The position numbers and the translations under genes are program-made. Of a stretch of DNA of 64,000 nucleotides, positions 52,901-61,586 are shown one piece after another. The stretch is from Roseivirga seohaensis (GTDB lineage: Bacteria; Bacteroidota; Bacteroidia; Cytophagales; Cyclobacteriaceae). The stretch covers positions 1 through 64,000 of the forward strand of contig NZ_LRPB01000001.1 in the NCBI RefSeq assembly GCF_001592945.1, written 5' to 3'. The stretch's first letter is position 1. The number at the start of each line of letters is the position of its first letter. The notes below the pieces were generated by a model. That model saw only the letters and a program-made list of their open reading frames with translations. It had not been told where the DNA came from and did no database searches.

Positions 52901-53175
52901 GTTTTAGAATATGGAAAGAATCCAATTGTTTCGGTTACCCTGCTAAATTCAGATTCTAAATAACCAATTGATTTCTTTGCCAAATCTTCTCCACCATCAT
53001 AATAGTAAACTTCAAAATTGTTCGATTTTAAGTATTTCCAATTAAAGTATTTGTACTGAATTCTATTCTGACCGTATTCTTCACGATATACCTGCGCCTC
53101 AGAAGAAAAAGGGATAGATAAAAAACCAATGGCTGCAATGGCTATTATGAATGGGTAACGTAGAGATTTAAACAT
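49912..53175 (-). CDS. Secreted protein: peptidase-MA-like domain, TolB-type propeller, outer-membrane barrel
   Basis: A 1087-residue protein not assigned to a named family. After a signal peptide (cut after SEAQ, residue 28) come three parts: an N-terminal domain (about 40-270) resembling peptidase MA-like domains but with no HExxH, the region that should carry it reading EELVFNFTKM (141-150); a TolB/WD40-like beta propeller (about 290-640) rich in ISNDSYDDRDISFLPES-type blades; and a C-terminal beta-rich region (about 740-1087) with features of an outer-membrane barrel or surface antigen (last residues LQISIGYDF, a terminal aromatic as in barrel strands). A linker around 640-700 is charged. 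A role in surface binding or outer-membrane assembly is inference. Confidence 0.75.
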   Translation of the reverse strand: MFKSLRYPFIIAIAAIGFLSIPFSSEAQVYREEYGQNRIQYKYFNWKYLKSNNFEVYYYDGGEDLAKKSIGYLESEFSRVTETIGFFPYSKTRIFLYNSIAEKQQSNVGVKGDDFTIGGQTDFVKSQVEVAFSGDYASFKEELVFNFTKMLVEEMWFGGNIAEMFQSTFSSPIPNWFIDGVSAYVAYGWNKEMDDMARDYVLQEQPAKFSKLSKEANLLLGQSIWNYIAQTYGKRDISNILNLARIVKDEESSISKTLGVPYKDFMEGWKAFYSQMNLRIMESYKRLPESQIISGSRSKTSTIGHLKFNAEGSLLAYTVFDNGKYEVRVINMDSREEMVLYKGGIKLLAQEVNSNYPLLSWVDEFTLGIVAYSEGRNTVTIKRVGAKGEQVLAIPTVSQIQSFEFKQGGRLAALTGVVNGKSDAYLYLVNRGTIRRISNDSYDDRDISFLPESNVVLFSSNRPTDSVYVEGPIDLKDVSSNQFNLYTYDLDLVDSVYGKLTNSLSVESNPIAKNLNEIYYLSDQQGVNNVYLHTVNDSISKQMSNYSFGIKEFTIDQNHNRIAFISTLDSKDVIYLESLGNIQHIFTTATPRRELESIRILSEIRRKRLLDTENTDSLTKAKKITEVPKQPKIDSLKLGAIDTENYVFKNESKVNSKDYKFEAPVSDEGANRSFLSLYQNRGLKNTIEGPNAYEPRFQTNNVVTSFVIDELRSFSQLLEIQMNDYLENHRLHGGALVPYNFNSGFDVFLEYEYLKEAIDIKAKYFRKSILLRDNTTTQSQRYNLNRFELGAAFPFSPYLRLEVSPFFEQTRYIDLDYLLLLNAPSGIVAEKTANYLGLNTSVVFDNSLTGGTNIHEGTRAKLTFESHSKLNKNAVGFNKIEADIRHYQRVTKGVYLAGRVFFGHYGGKAPKSYLLGGVDNWAFNKREAVEGSEPDPFLLQTLNDNSDILFNQFTNLRGYSYNTFQGSTVLTLSGELRLPVNQFLATADTKSSFIRNLQFLGFYDIGSAWYEISAFQARNDVNTEEIVVPGSPFSGVINDFSNPWLQSAGVGMRTMLFGFFSRLDLAWPIQDFNVGNPKLQISIGYDF

Positions 53176-53199
53176 ATATCTTCTTTACAGAAAAGACTT

Positions 53200-54252
53200 T
53201 TAATATAACGAAAAAAATCGCTCAATATTGACCTCACTATCTATGCCGTTTTCGTCTGTTAAAAACTCTGTTAACTGCTTAGCGTAATAAGGAACGAGAG
53301 AAACTCCCTTGGTGCCAAATCCATTAAAAGAAATAAGACTTTTAAATTTTGGATGCTGCCCAATAATGGGTTTTCTATCTTTTGTTGCGGGCCTTACACC
53401 AGCCAACTGATATTCAATTTCATACGGAAATTTAACCAGCTCGTTTAATTTATGTACTAACACGTTTTTTGCTTCAATGGTTGGCTTTTCATCCAAATTT
53501 TGATGATCATAAGTAGAGCCAACTTTGCAAAGTCCGTTTCCTAAAGGAATTACAAAAACACCTCTGTTGTGGATTACCCTTAAATTTTCTTTTGTGTTGA
53601 TTATCAAGAGTTCACCCTTTACAGGCCTTAACGGAATCCAACCGAAATATTGTTCCTCTAGCGATTTATGACCGTTGCAAAAAACTACCGACTTACATTT
53701 TATACCCTGATAACTGGCAAAACCCTCTTCTAATTTTAAGTGAGCCGGATTAAAATACCCCTTTGTCAAACTTTTTCTCTCGACTAGAAACTTTGCAGAA
53801 ACCTCCAAAAGCTTACCGGTATCTACAAAACCAGATTGATTTAACAGAATTCCACCAAAATCATCACTCACTTGACTTCCATAAGCCGAACTATTATGTA
53901 CGGCCTGTACATACCTAGAGTAATCGATATCGGCACTTTTCCCCATCCATTCATTTAGTTCTTCTGGAGAAATAAACGGTCGATAAATAGGAATATCATT
54001 GACAAAATCGGCCTCTAACTGTTGTTGAAGTTTAGGATAATAATCCGTCAGGTAACCAAATAAGTTATCTGCATTCCAAGTTTTGACCATTTTACGACCA
54101 GTCACAGGATTATAGAGACCACCCGCAATTTTTGAGGAATTGGAAAGCAACGGATCATCAAAAACCATTACACTGCAACCCGCATTTATCAAGTGATTGG
54201 CCAAGATACTTCCTGCCAACCCCTGCCCCACTAGAATATAATCCACTAACAT
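53200..54252 (-). CDS. FAD-dependent oxidoreductase (DAO family)
   Basis: A 350-residue flavoprotein with the dinucleotide-binding motif VGQGLAGS at 8-15 and the DAO-type C-terminal half with substrate-pocket strands (GLCKVGSTYDHQ, GVRPATKDRKPIIGQHP). Related enzymes include glycine or D-amino acid oxidases and MnmC-like FAD domains. The YNPVTGRKMVKTW stretch in the first third resembles the MnmC C-terminal family in Bacteroidota, but the tRNA methyltransferase half is absent, so the substrate is left open. It is 24 bp upstream of the 1087-aa gene on the same strand. Confidence 0.85.
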   Translation of the reverse strand: MLVDYILVGQGLAGSILANHLINAGCSVMVFDDPLLSNSSKIAGGLYNPVTGRKMVKTWNADNLFGYLTDYYPKLQQQLEADFVNDIPIYRPFISPEELNEWMGKSADIDYSRYVQAVHNSSAYGSQVSDDFGGILLNQSGFVDTGKLLEVSAKFLVERKSLTKGYFNPAHLKLEEGFASYQGIKCKSVVFCNGHKSLEEQYFGWIPLRPVKGELLIINTKENLRVIHNRGVFVIPLGNGLCKVGSTYDHQNLDEKPTIEAKNVLVHKLNELVKFPYEIEYQLAGVRPATKDRKPIIGQHPKFKSLISFNGFGTKGVSLVPYYAKQLTEFLTDENGIDSEVNIERFFSLY

Positions 54253-54323
54253 TGGCCGAATTTAAACCAACATTTTTTGAATAATGGCTATTATTAAATG
54301 AAATTTGAGCAAAACAGTAATTT

Positions 54324-54971
54324 ATGATCAAGATTAAGCCTTTCACTTTTAACCCTTTTATGGAAAACACCTATATTTTGTTTGACGAAACAAAAGAAGC
54401 GGTAATCATAGACCCCGGATGTTATGAGAGGGAAGAACAAGATGAACTGGTTAAATTTATTGAAAGTGAAAGTCTTATGGTGAAATCACTCCTAAACACC
54501 CACGGTCATATCGACCATGTTTTGGGTAATGATTTTGTGAAGCGAAAGTTCAACGTTGACCTAATTATTGGTGAACACGATGAAGAAACACTTCGATCTG
54601 TAGGCGCTTATGCAGCTAATTATGGTTTTCAGAATTATACGCCTGCTCAACCTAACAAATTTTTAAAGGAAGGCGACACTGTGAAATTTGGCAACAGCGC
54701 ACTAAAAGTTTATTTCACCCCAGGCCATGCACCGGGCCATATTATTTTTGTAAACGAAGAAGAAAACGTTTGCATTGGAGGCGATGTACTCTTTGAAGGC
54801 AGTATTGGAAGAACAGATTTACCCGGTGGCGATTTTGATACTTTAATTAAAAGTATTCATAATAAACTCTTTAAGTTTAATGATGAGATGATAGTTTACC
54901 CTGGGCATGGCGGCCCTACAACTATTGGAGACGAAAAAGCCACTAACCCATTTTGTGCTCTTAAAAAATAA
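54324..54971 (+). CDS. MBL-fold metallo-hydrolase (glyoxalase II-like)
   Basis: A 215-residue cytoplasmic hydrolase of the metallo-beta-lactamase fold. The metal motif THGHIDH (59-65) is present, with further ligands in FTPGHAPGHI, GGDVLFEGSIGRTD and YPGHGGPT. The overall order is that of the glyoxalase II/rhodanese-linked group, which act on thioesters, although true glyoxalase II is longer at the C-terminus. The pssA gene follows at 3 bp, suggesting co-transcription. Confidence 0.9.
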   Translation: MIKIKPFTFNPFMENTYILFDETKEAVIIDPGCYEREEQDELVKFIESESLMVKSLLNTHGHIDHVLGNDFVKRKFNVDLIIGEHDEETLRSVGAYAANYGFQNYTPAQPNKFLKEGDTVKFGNSALKVYFTPGHAPGHIIFVNEEENVCIGGDVLFEGSIGRTDLPGGDFDTLIKSIHNKLFKFNDEMIVYPGHGGPTTIGDEKATNPFCALKK

Positions 54972-54974
54972 CCT

Positions 54975-55673
54975 TTGGAACCCATCAAAAAAGCCATCCC
55001 AAACCTGTTTACCTTAGCGAATTTAAGCTGTGGAACAGTCGGTATAATTCTTTCTTTTCAGGGGGAAATAGCAACAGCATGCTACCTTATTTGGTTGGCG
55101 GCTGGCTTCGATTTCCTCGATGGTTTTTTAGCGAGAATCCTCAAAGCACAATCCGAAATAGGTAAGCAACTGGATTCATTAGCTGATTTGATCACTTTCG
55201 GTTTGCTACCCGCTATTCTTTATTATCATATGCTTGTGGGTAAAATAGATTCGCCACTTGAGTATGCCGGAGTACTCATTGCTGTTTTTTCTGCCTTACG
55301 CTTGGCAAAATTCAACATTGACGAAAATCAAACCACAAGTTTCACGGGTTTGACCACCACGGCAAATGGAATTTTCACCAGTACACTTCCTTTAATTATT
55401 GTTGGAGATACATTTATGAGCGACTTTCTAGCCAACGAATGGGTGCTTTTTACTTGTGTTATAGTATTTTCACTGTTGATGGTTGCGCCTGTCACTTTGC
55501 TGTCATTTAAGTTTTCAAACTTTACTGCAAAAGATAACTGGCAGCGTTTTTTACTGATTCTGGTAAGCATCATTTTAATTGTGATTTTCAAAACTACCGC
55601 AGTTCCTTTAATCATTGTTGTTTATCTTTTGCTTTCGCTGCTCACCCAGCCAGCAGATAAGAAAATTGTTTAA
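54975..55673 (+). CDS. pssA: CDP-diacylglycerol--serine O-phosphatidyltransferase
   Basis: Integral membrane enzyme making phosphatidylserine, precursor of phosphatidylethanolamine. The 232-residue product has the CDP-alcohol phosphatidyltransferase motif DFLDGFLAR with Asp46, Asp49, Gly50, Arg54, then Gly63, Asp67 and Asp71 in the exact D-x2-DG-x2-AR-x8-G-x3-D-x3-D spacing, and about 7 spans. It starts at TTG, 3 bp after the MBL gene. The decarboxylase (psd) is not in the window. Confidence 0.93.
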   Translation: MEPIKKAIPNLFTLANLSCGTVGIILSFQGEIATACYLIWLAAGFDFLDGFLARILKAQSEIGKQLDSLADLITFGLLPAILYYHMLVGKIDSPLEYAGVLIAVFSALRLAKFNIDENQTTSFTGLTTTANGIFTSTLPLIIVGDTFMSDFLANEWVLFTCVIVFSLLMVAPVTLLSFKFSNFTAKDNWQRFLLILVSIILIVIFKTTAVPLIIVVYLLLSLLTQPADKKIV

Positions 55674-55693
55674 ATAACGTTGAGCTTCAAGAC

Positions 55694-58600
55694 ATGGCCA
55701 GTCGATTACGATCAAAACATATCTTGCTCATCGCCTTCTTTATTCAGGTATTTATTGGCGTTGCTACTGCCCAAAACTCAAGTGTTTTAGCTACTGGCAA
55801 ATGGGTAAAAATGAGCTTCGACAAAGAAGGGGTTTATCGGATTAACCAAAACACCCTAAGCCAAATGGGGTTTGATATCGGCTCCATTAATCCGCAGAAC
55901 ATTGCCATTTACGGAAGTAAGGGAGGAATGCTTCCACAAGCCATTTCAACAGCTAGAGATGGGCTTCGAGAAACCGCCATATTCGTTTCTGGAGAATCTG
56001 ATGCTACTTTCAACTCTGAGGATTACATTCTATTTTATGTAGATAGAGTGAATGAACTAGAATTCGACCCTTTGACTAATACTTTTGAGTCTATTCAAAA
56101 CCTCTATGCAGATGAGGTTCATTACTTCATTACAGTAAAAAACAATAAAGGATTACGTATTGAAAATCTACAAAATTTAGGCACCAACTTACCTGAGGTA
56201 AATACTTTCAACAAAATTATTCGGTACGAAAAGGACGTAAAAAATATTCTTGGCTCTGGAAGAAAGTGGTTTGGAGAAAGTTTCAATACTAATAATGAAT
56301 TGAGTTTCGATTTTCCGCTTACCAACCTAGCCACCAACGAAACAATCAAATTTCGGCTTAATGCTTTAAGTCAGGCATTCAATAATACATCACTTACCGC
56401 AAGCCTCAATGGTCAATCCATTGGTCAGCTAGATTTTTCTGCCATTCCAGATACACGATATGGCGTTAAGGGAAACGAATCCTCGGGCTTATTCCAAGTC
56501 AACTCAACCACCTTTTCTAGTGCAAATCAGCTCAATCTAAAATTAACTTTCGACCAAGCTGGCTCCAATAATGCGGTGGCCTATCTTGATGGTTTTCTAT
56601 TAAACATACCCACCAAACTTCAATACGGAGGCAGTTCAATTAACTTCCGAAGTATAAAATCACTTGATCAACCGATAAGCACATTTAAATTAACAGAGGC
56701 CAACCAAAACCTAATGGTTTGGGACATCACTAATCCGTTAAATGCGAAAAATCAAACCTATAATTTAAGTGGATCAGAGTTACGCTTTGGTGCTTTTTCA
56801 GATGAACTTCACGAATACGTTGTTTTTGAAGCTGCACTTCAGCCTCTTCCTACAAAATTTGAATCCTTGACCAATCAGGATTTAAAAGGGAGTGTAACAC
56901 CAGACATGGTGATTATATCTGCACCAGAATTTTTAACCGAAGCCGAAAGATTAGCTGCTTTCAGAAGAAACGAAGATCAGCTTTCTGTATTGGTAGTTAC
57001 TCCTCAACAAGTGTACAATGAATTTTCTGCTGGAAGACAAGATGTAACGGCCATTCGTGATTTCATTCGTCACTTGAAACTAAAAAGTGATCAGCTAAAG
57101 TATTTACTGCTTTTCGGCAAGGGGTCATATGATTACAAAAACAGAGTTGAAAACAACACCAACTTTGTTCCTACCTATGAGTCCAGAAGCTCAATTCATC
57201 CATTGACCTCCTATTCATCTGATGATTATTTTGGTTTTTTAGAAGATGATGAAGGCGAATGGGAAGAAAATACAGTTGGCGACCACACTTTGGATATTGG
57301 CATTGGGCGTATTCCAAGTACAACTTTGGCGCAAGCCAAGAGCGCAGTCGACAAAATCATCAATTACCGAACTAGCCCAGAAAGCATTGGAGACTGGAGA
57401 CGCAGATTGGTTTTTGTAGCCGATGATGGTGATAACAACTTGCATCAGCGCGATGCTGATCAGTTAGCTACTCTGGTCGACACTACATATTCGGGCTTTA
57501 ACGTGAGAAAAATTTACCTCGATGCGTACGAGCAAATCCGATCCCCTAATGGTGAATCTTCTCCAGAAGCAGAACAAGCTTTGCTTGACGCTGTTGAACA
57601 AGGCGTTTTGATTATGAACTTCACAGGCCATGGTGCAGAAACCGGCTGGATGCAAGAGCGAATTCTCACTACCGAATCTATTGACGATTGGAAAAACATA
57701 AACCGACTCCCACTATTAGTTACCGCCACCTGTGAGTTTGCCAGAAACGATGACCCCACAATTTTTTCTGGTGCCGAAAAAATAATGTTCAAACCAGATG
57801 GAGGCGCAATTGCTCTGGTGGCCACCGCGCGTCCCGTATTTTCCTCTTCCAATTATGCCTTAAACCTAGCGCTCTACAAAACCATTCTAGAGCAGCCTAA
57901 TGGTAACTTCCAGCGGCTTGGCGACATCATTCGCTATACCAAAAACAATGCGCTGAATGGCGCTAACAACAGAAATTTCATCCTTTTAGGAGATCCAAGT
58001 ATGCGCTTGGCTTACCCCAAAAATGAAATCACAATCAGCAGTATCAACGGTAAATCACCATTGGCTCAAGCAGATACCTTGAGTGCGTTAGAAAAAGTGA
58101 ACATCATAGGTCAAATTGAATCTAACGGCCAACGCATAGAAAACTTTAATGGCGAAGTCACATTTAGTCTTTTTGACAAACGTAGTGTGCTGCAAACTAT
58201 CGGAACAGAAAGCGAAAAGTTTGAGTACTTAGAGCGCAACAGTCAGCTTTTTAATGGCAAAGCATCTGTAACAGATGGTGTGTTTATGATAGATTTTGTA
58301 GTGCCTAAAAACATCAACTATCAATTTGGAAGTGGTAAAATGAGCATGTACGCCTTGAATAACAGCTTAGAAGACGCATTCGGAGCCAAAATAGATTTTA
58401 TTCTCGGAGGCACGGCTCAAAACATTTCTGAGGATAGAACTCCACCAAGCATTAGCATTTTTATTAATGATTCTACCCGAGTAGCTACCCCTGTGGTAAA
58501 ACCTGATGCTACACTCATGCTCAAATTATTCGATGAAAGTGGAATCAATATTTCAGAAAATGGAATCGGCCAAAACCTATCGGCCACGTTAAACGACTCT

Positions 58601-59089
58601 ATTACTTATAATTTAAATGGTTTTTATAATGCTAAAAAAGATAATTTCAGAAAAGGGGAAGCATTGTTTCCTTTGCGCAATTTACCTCTGGGAATCAACA
58701 CTTTAGAAATTAGAGCTTGGGATAATTTCAACAACTTAGCAAAGAGCAGTTTTGATTTTGAGGTTACCGATGAAAATTCTATGGTTATCACAAAAATAAA
58801 CAGCTATCCTAATCCGTTGGTAGAGCATACTACTTTTAATATTTCGCATAATAGCGCAGGAGAGCCTTTAGAATTGACGATTGATATCATAAATGCACAA
58901 GGTGAAAATGTAGTTTCGTTACATTCAGAAATTGAAAGAGGTTCGAATACTGAAAGCATTACATGGAACGGTTTAGACAGTTCAGGAGTTAAGTTGGGCA
59001 AAGGAATTTATGTTTACAATGTGATCTTGATGTCTAAAAACAACGGAAAAACGCACACCAAGCGCGATAAACTTATTATTTCATATTAG
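55694..59089 (+). CDS. porU: Type IX secretion system sortase PorU
   Basis: A 1131-residue cell-surface cysteine protease of the gingipain (C25) family that cleaves the C-terminal signal from T9SS cargo and attaches the cargo to the cell surface. Signal peptide to about residue 27; a propeptide and N-terminal beta domains to about 400; the C25 catalytic domain at about 410-780 with His646 (MNFTGHGAETGW) and Cys680 (TATCEFARND); an Ig-like region; and a C-terminal FlgD/CTD-like domain (NSYPNPLVEHTTFNI near 1034). It is followed by porV, the order known in other Bacteroidota. Catalytic residues are intact. Confidence 0.95.
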   Translation: MASRLRSKHILLIAFFIQVFIGVATAQNSSVLATGKWVKMSFDKEGVYRINQNTLSQMGFDIGSINPQNIAIYGSKGGMLPQAISTARDGLRETAIFVSGESDATFNSEDYILFYVDRVNELEFDPLTNTFESIQNLYADEVHYFITVKNNKGLRIENLQNLGTNLPEVNTFNKIIRYEKDVKNILGSGRKWFGESFNTNNELSFDFPLTNLATNETIKFRLNALSQAFNNTSLTASLNGQSIGQLDFSAIPDTRYGVKGNESSGLFQVNSTTFSSANQLNLKLTFDQAGSNNAVAYLDGFLLNIPTKLQYGGSSINFRSIKSLDQPISTFKLTEANQNLMVWDITNPLNAKNQTYNLSGSELRFGAFSDELHEYVVFEAALQPLPTKFESLTNQDLKGSVTPDMVIISAPEFLTEAERLAAFRRNEDQLSVLVVTPQQVYNEFSAGRQDVTAIRDFIRHLKLKSDQLKYLLLFGKGSYDYKNRVENNTNFVPTYESRSSIHPLTSYSSDDYFGFLEDDEGEWEENTVGDHTLDIGIGRIPSTTLAQAKSAVDKIINYRTSPESIGDWRRRLVFVADDGDNNLHQRDADQLATLVDTTYSGFNVRKIYLDAYEQIRSPNGESSPEAEQALLDAVEQGVLIMNFTGHGAETGWMQERILTTESIDDWKNINRLPLLVTATCEFARNDDPTIFSGAEKIMFKPDGGAIALVATARPVFSSSNYALNLALYKTILEQPNGNFQRLGDIIRYTKNNALNGANNRNFILLGDPSMRLAYPKNEITISSINGKSPLAQADTLSALEKVNIIGQIESNGQRIENFNGEVTFSLFDKRSVLQTIGTESEKFEYLERNSQLFNGKASVTDGVFMIDFVVPKNINYQFGSGKMSMYALNNSLEDAFGAKIDFILGGTAQNISEDRTPPSISIFINDSTRVATPVVKPDATLMLKLFDESGINISENGIGQNLSATLNDSITYNLNGFYNAKKDNFRKGEALFPLRNLPLGINTLEIRAWDNFNNLAKSSFDFEVTDENSMVITKINSYPNPLVEHTTFNISHNSAGEPLELTIDIINAQGENVVSLHSEIERGSNTESITWNGLDSSGVKLGKGIYVYNVILMSKNNGKTHTKRDKLIISY

Positions 59090-59100
59090 TTTTATAATAG

Positions 59101-59108
59101 TATCTTTG
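59101..59108 (+). promoter_or_regulatory. Candidate promoter -7 box of porV
   Basis: TATCTTTG, a perfect TAnnTTTG, ends 13 bp before the porV ATG at 59121. The implied leader is very short; if real, porV can be expressed independently of porU. The box covers a possible TTG start at 59106, disfavouring it. Confidence 0.4.
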
Positions 59109-59120
59109 AAAAAAAATTAC

Positions 59121-60272
59121 ATGAAAATTAATATTAGGATCGTAGCAATCCTGGTTTTAGCCGTCATTTTTTCGTTTCCTTCCGTGGCCCAGAATTCTGG
59201 TACAATCTCAGGACAGGATACAGACAAGAACGTAATCACTACTGCTGTTCCCTTCCTGACTATTGCGCCAGACCCAATCTCAGGAGCCATGGGTGATGTA
59301 GGAGCAGCCACAGCGCCTAATGCCAACAGTATTCACTGGAACCCTGCAAAACTCGCTTACCTAAACAACGATTATGGCTTCGCATTTTCTTACACACCAT
59401 GGCTAAGCAAGTTTGTAGACGACATGTCGATTTCCTATTTATCAGGCTACAAAAAAATTGATGACAGTCAGGCTTTTGGATTGGCCATGACTTACTTTGA
59501 TTTGGGAGATATTCAACTTACTGATGGAGTAGGTAATAACCTTCAGATGATTAATCCTCGTGAATTCTCAATTGCGGGAACCTACTCACGAAAACTGAGC
59601 AATGATTTGAGTATTGGTGTAACAGGTAAATTTATTCATTCCAATCTTTCAGGAAACATCACTACTAGTCCTGTAATGGATCCTAAGCCAGGCACTAGTA
59701 TTGCGGCCGACATTGGAGTGTATTATAAAACAGAAATGAATGTATTGGACAAACAAAGTCAGCTTTCATTTGGAGGTATTATTTCGAACATCGGTGCTAA
59801 AATCTCATACAATACTGCCGATGAAGAAGACTTTATTCCAACGAATTTAAGGTTAGGAGCTGCTTTGGCCAGTTTCCTCGACCCGTACAACAAAATTACC
59901 TTCGCCTTAGATTTCAATAAATTGATGGTTCCGACCCCTCAAGAAGACGGTAGCCACAGAGACAAATCTTTAATAGGCGGTATTTTTGGTTCCTTTGCCG
60001 ATGCACCAAACGGCTTTAATGAAGAGCTTCAAGAAATCATGATTTCTTTTGGAACCGAATATGAATACAAAGAGACCTTTGCGATTAGAGCTGGGTATTT
60101 TTCGGAACACCAAAACAAAGGAAACAGAAAATACTTTACAGCTGGTGTAGGCTTTAAAGTTAAAAAATTAGGAATTGATTTCGCATATCTGGTTCCTACA
60201 CTTCAAGAACATCCACTGGCCGAAACTTTACGTTTTGGACTTACTTACAACCTTGACAAAAAAGCCAAGTAA
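59121..60272 (+). CDS. porV: Type IX secretion system outer-membrane protein PorV (LptO)
   Basis: A 383-residue FadL-like barrel that carries T9SS cargo from the SprA translocon to the PorU sortase. Signal peptide to about residue 24 (SVAQ); then TIAPDPISGAMGDVGAATAPN (about 47-67), the hallmark of PorV, and alternating beta strands to the end. I start at the ATG giving MKINIRIVAIL; the longer frame begins at a TTG inside a promoter-like box. It lies 31 bp after porU and is 5 bp ahead of the M16 gene. Confidence 0.95.
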   Translation: MKINIRIVAILVLAVIFSFPSVAQNSGTISGQDTDKNVITTAVPFLTIAPDPISGAMGDVGAATAPNANSIHWNPAKLAYLNNDYGFAFSYTPWLSKFVDDMSISYLSGYKKIDDSQAFGLAMTYFDLGDIQLTDGVGNNLQMINPREFSIAGTYSRKLSNDLSIGVTGKFIHSNLSGNITTSPVMDPKPGTSIAADIGVYYKTEMNVLDKQSQLSFGGIISNIGAKISYNTADEEDFIPTNLRLGAALASFLDPYNKITFALDFNKLMVPTPQEDGSHRDKSLIGGIFGSFADAPNGFNEELQEIMISFGTEYEYKETFAIRAGYFSEHQNKGNRKYFTAGVGFKVKKLGIDFAYLVPTLQEHPLAETLRFGLTYNLDKKAK

Positions 60273-60277
60273 AACGA

Positions 60278-61546
60278 ATGCTCGATAGAACAATCGCCCC
60301 TGGGTTTAAACCCATCAAAAAAGTTACTATTCCTCAAGTTCATTCAACAGTACTTTCAAACGGAAGGAAAGTTTTCTTTTTGAATGATCCAGCGGTAGAG
60401 GTATTTAAAATTGATTTGGTAATTCCTTGTGGAAGTTGGTTTACTGAGAACTATAACCTGATTTCATTCGCGCTAAAAATGTTGAATGAAGGCACCACTA
60501 ATCGTAATGCTCATCAGTTGGCCGAAGCCATTGATTTTATTGGAAGTTTTGCCGAATTCTCACCAGGTTTCGATCAGAGTACAATTTCATTCTACGGTCT
60601 TTCTAGGTTTTTCGATAAGAATTTAGCCCTGCTTTCCGAAGTAATAAGCAACCCTAGTTTTGACGAACAACAGTTTGAAACCTTAAAGAAAAAAGAGATT
60701 CAGCGGTTAAAACTAAATCTAGAAAAAAGCAGCTATTTATCTTCTGTAGCCTTAAGGAGCTCTCTTTTTGGACTCGATCACCCTTATGGAAAAAGTAATA
60801 GCGTAGAAAAAATACAGGCGGTTCAACTTTCAGAAGTAAAAGCCTTTTTTGCTTCAAACTTTAGTGACTTCGATATTATGGTTTCTGGGAAATTACCAGA
60901 TAACTTTGTTGATAGCCTTGAGTTGAATTTCGGCAAAAGCCAAGTAAAAAAAGTAAGCTTGCCAGAATACGAAATTGCAAAAACCGTAGCTCACTTAAAC
61001 GAAATCCGTAAGCCTACATTTGTTCAGTCGTCTATAAAAATAGGCAAAGTACTCTTCAATCGTGCTCACTCTGATTATATGAAGTTCACCGTGACAAATG
61101 AACTTTTAGGTGGTTTTTTTGGCTCGCGCTTGATGAAAAACATTCGTGAGGACAAAGGTTTTACCTATGGAATTCATTCACATCTCTATTCCCTTAATCA
61201 GGAAGGATACTTCAGCATTGGTACTGATGTGAATAGCGAAAACGAACAAGCCACTATTGACGAAGTTTTTAAAGAAATTACTAAGCTTCAACAAGAATCT
61301 GTTGGAGAAAATGAGTTAGAAACCGTAAAAAACTACATGGCGGGTTCATTTGCTGGCTCGGTAAATTCGCCTTTTGCCATCATGGAGAAATTCAAAGCAG
61401 TGTATTTTCAGGGAATGGATATGAGCTTTTACGAGCAGTACTTAAGTGCTGTATACCAAGTCACCAGCGAAGACATCATTCAAATGGTAAATATTCATCT
61501 TCAACCTGAGAGTTTTTACACTTGTATTGCTGGGCCAGAAAAGTAG
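60278..61546 (+). CDS. M16 family protein, non-catalytic subunit type
   Basis: A 422-residue M16 (insulinase/pitrilysin) fold protein. The place where the zinc motif HxxEH should be reads FALKMLNEGT (around residues 64-73), so the metal site is missing. By contrast the R/Y substrate pair of the non-catalytic half is kept: GSRLMKNIREDKGFTYGIHS near residues 283-302. Such proteins normally work with a catalytic HxxEH partner, which is not in the window. It starts 5 bp after porV, so it may be co-transcribed, and carries no signal peptide I can see; its link with T9SS is open. Confidence 0.85.
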   Translation: MLDRTIAPGFKPIKKVTIPQVHSTVLSNGRKVFFLNDPAVEVFKIDLVIPCGSWFTENYNLISFALKMLNEGTTNRNAHQLAEAIDFIGSFAEFSPGFDQSTISFYGLSRFFDKNLALLSEVISNPSFDEQQFETLKKKEIQRLKLNLEKSSYLSSVALRSSLFGLDHPYGKSNSVEKIQAVQLSEVKAFFASNFSDFDIMVSGKLPDNFVDSLELNFGKSQVKKVSLPEYEIAKTVAHLNEIRKPTFVQSSIKIGKVLFNRAHSDYMKFTVTNELLGGFFGSRLMKNIREDKGFTYGIHSHLYSLNQEGYFSIGTDVNSENEQATIDEVFKEITKLQQESVGENELETVKNYMAGSFAGSVNSPFAIMEKFKAVYFQGMDMSFYEQYLSAVYQVTSEDIIQMVNIHLQPESFYTCIAGPEK

Positions 61547-61579
61547 TAAAAATCCCGAACCTATACAGATTCGGGATTT
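61545..61579 (-). terminator. Rho-independent terminator after the NTF2-like gene
   Basis: A perfect 10-bp stem (AAATCCCGAA/TTCGGGATTT) with a 10-base loop. On the minus strand it is followed by further T, and it overlaps the end of the M16 gene on the plus strand, so it may act in both directions. Confidence 0.7.
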
Positions 61580-61586
61580 ACATCTC

